Source of the DNA: Apteryx mantelli
Lineage: Eukaryota; Chordata; Aves; Apterygiformes; Apterygidae
Assembly: GCF_036417845.1 (NCBI RefSeq)
Contig: NC_090020.1
Coordinates: 36,254,425 to 36,318,424 of the forward strand
Direction: 5' to 3'
DNA length: 64,000 nucleotides
This document shows positions 63,133 to 64,000 of this stretch, piece after piece. The notes under the pieces were generated by a model that worked only from the letters and a program-made list of their open reading frames with translations, searched no databases and had not been told where the DNA came from. The position numbers were made by a program, and so were the translations under genes. Every line of letters starts with the position of its first letter. Position 1 is the stretch's first letter.

Positions 63133-63231
63133 ACGACTGTGGACCTTGACCAAAGGAAATAAAGACCTCTTAACATCAAGGCGATGCTACGTTTATTATG
63201 AGAGGCTCTGCAGAAAAATGATTGAAATTAC

Positions 63232-63590
63232 CTGTGAAGGAACGGAAGGTTCCAAATGCTCTTCAGTTTCTGCCTGTCATTGCACCAGCTGTTCGCCCTC
63301 TCTGCCGTGGGTTTTCTCCACCAGAAAAAGGTCCGTGGCTTAAGCAGGGGGCTGCAGCTCCGCTGTCTGCTGCTTTCTCGCGCGCCCTGTGGTTGCTGCT
63401 GTCGGATGTGTGTGTGCTCTGTGGCTCGCGCTTGCGCTGCTCTGCTCCTCTCCCACTTGCTCACCGAGTGCCTGGGCCGTGGTTAATGCTTTTGTCGGCG
63501 TGGTTGCAGCCTCTCGCTTGCTTTCTTGCTTTTACGGATGGACTGACTCCAGCCTCTGCTGGTGCTGCTGCCTAAATGGCAACTGCAAAG
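63232..63590 (-). other. DIRAS2: Candidate DIRAS2 noncoding exon 1 and promoter-proximal region
   Basis: This is a GC- and CpG-rich block in otherwise AT-rich DNA. On the minus strand it is rich in CAG/GCA triplets and contains no ATG from about 63593 down to 63281, although ATGs are present on the plus strand, which is a 5' UTR-like bias. It ends in CACAG|GTAATT, a good splice donor, with the exon edge at 63232 and GT at 63231-63230. A second donor-like site (CTCG|GTGAGC) lies at 63465/63464. Strand, position 12.6 kb upstream of the DIRAS2 acceptor and composition make it the best first-exon candidate in the window. The transcription start is unknown; no clear TATA box is seen. It could also belong to an unrelated transcript. 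Confidence 0.5.
63263..63280 (-). CDS. Candidate upstream ORF (5 codons) in DIRAS2 leader
   Basis: If the proposed first exon is right, its only upstream ATG opens a five-codon frame (M-T-G-R-N, then TGA) that closes 31 bases before the donor at 63232. It does not overlap the DIRAS2 frame. Such a short uORF could dampen translation; this is inference only. Confidence 0.3.
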   Translation of the reverse strand: MTGRN

Positions 63591-63633
63591 CTCATCTAAG
63601 CTTTTAACTGCCACCTACTGAATAATTGTGGAA

Positions 63634-63641
63634 TACATATA

Positions 63642-63687
<46 letters not shown>

Positions 63688-63745
63688 TATACACATATGT
63701 GGAATATATATATATGTATATATGTAAATATGTATATGTATATAG
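63634..63745 (+). repeat. Compound CA/TA microsatellite
   Basis: (CA)n at about 63651-63682 is flanked on both sides by ATACATATA / GTATATATG alternating purine-pyrimidine sequence. It lies just beyond the proposed DIRAS2 first exon, on its promoter side. Confidence 0.95.
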
Positions 63746-63957
63746 GCTGCAATTTTCTGGCTATCTCACCAAATGTAGCACATTTTTACAATTAATCTTT
63801 AAGTCCTGCAAATATTTAGTAGCTTAGCATTTAAAGCTGTAGTTCACATTAATCTGTGCCCATGTGTCTCTCTTTCTTTCAGCAGCTGAATACGGAACAA
63901 GCCTATTCTTTTAACTTTAAAAAGCCTACAAAGCCTATGGTTAGGCTAATACCCAGG

Positions 63958-64000
63958 GGGCATAAATCAGCATAGCCCCATTCAAATCAATGGAGCTGTG
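63958..64000. repeat. Copy of a short palindromic dispersed motif, cut by window end
   Basis: AGCCCCATT-CAAATC-AATGGAGCT is an inverted repeat with one mismatch (centre near 63985), preceded by CATAAATCAGCAT. It continues past the window edge. Confidence 0.45.

Larger units (their letters stand above)
50610..63231 (-). other. DIRAS2: Proposed DIRAS2 intron 1
   Basis: This is the interval between the donor at 63231 and the acceptor at 50610, about 12.6 kb, AT-rich. It holds CR1 3'-end fragments (53.2-53.8 and 61.6-61.9 kb), a pyrimidine tract at 55.46-55.56 kb and copies of a short palindromic repeat (57.87 and 63.09 kb). No coding exon is seen. As I recall, the human intron is longer, and bird introns are usually shorter. 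The extent depends on the exon 1 call. Confidence 0.45.

Overview
This is vertebrate nuclear DNA, most likely from a bird (a crocodilian or turtle is less likely). The evidence is several CR1-type LINE fragments, decayed MIR-like CORE-SINEs, AT-rich intergenic sequence broken by short CpG-rich patches, and a single recognisable protein gene with vertebrate exon structure. There are no bacterial operons, CRISPR arrays, rRNA genes or convincing tRNA genes. From general knowledge, the human 9q22 region that carries DIRAS2 corresponds to the avian Z chromosome, so Z linkage is expected but cannot be shown from this window.

The one confident gene is DIRAS2, a brain-enriched Ras-like GTPase, on the minus strand. 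Its whole 199-codon reading frame (49969-50568) lies in one exon, directly behind a good 3' splice site at 50610/50609. A CpG-rich, minus-strand ATG-depleted block at 63232 to about 63590 ends in a good splice donor and is proposed as the noncoding first exon. This implies an intron of about 12.6 kb. The 3' UTR runs leftward from 49968; its end is uncertain, with poly(A) candidates from about 49.45 kb to 46.1 kb. It may include two unusual CpG-dense patches (48.4-48.8 and 46.55-46.78 kb) and an old MIR.

Bases 1-46000 hold no gene that I can support. This fits the side of DIRAS2 that faces the large GADD45G-DIRAS2 gene desert in human. The stretch contains a decayed CR1 reverse-transcriptase fragment (28.4-29.5 kb), MIR relics, microsatellites, a strong G-run cluster (1.09-1.15 kb), a 147-base near-pure pyrimidine tract (10.6-10.74 kb) and several AT-rich, homeobox-motif-rich blocks that look like conserved noncoding elements.

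The most interesting non-genic object is a minus-strand LTR at about 35.68-36.50 kb. It has a TATA box, a poly(A) signal, an internal 35-36 bp tandem repeat and a splice-donor-like GTGAGT about 45 bases after the predicted cap site. A 128-codon open frame of unknown function runs up to its 5' edge. The intron of DIRAS2 carries CR1 3' ends in both orientations, an 81-base pure pyrimidine tract that ends in a plus-strand splice-acceptor-like CAG, and a CA/TA microsatellite just upstream of the proposed first exon. A short palindromic motif built around CCATTGA-TT-AATGG recurs at several places, mostly in the right part of the window, and looks like a dispersed repeat family.
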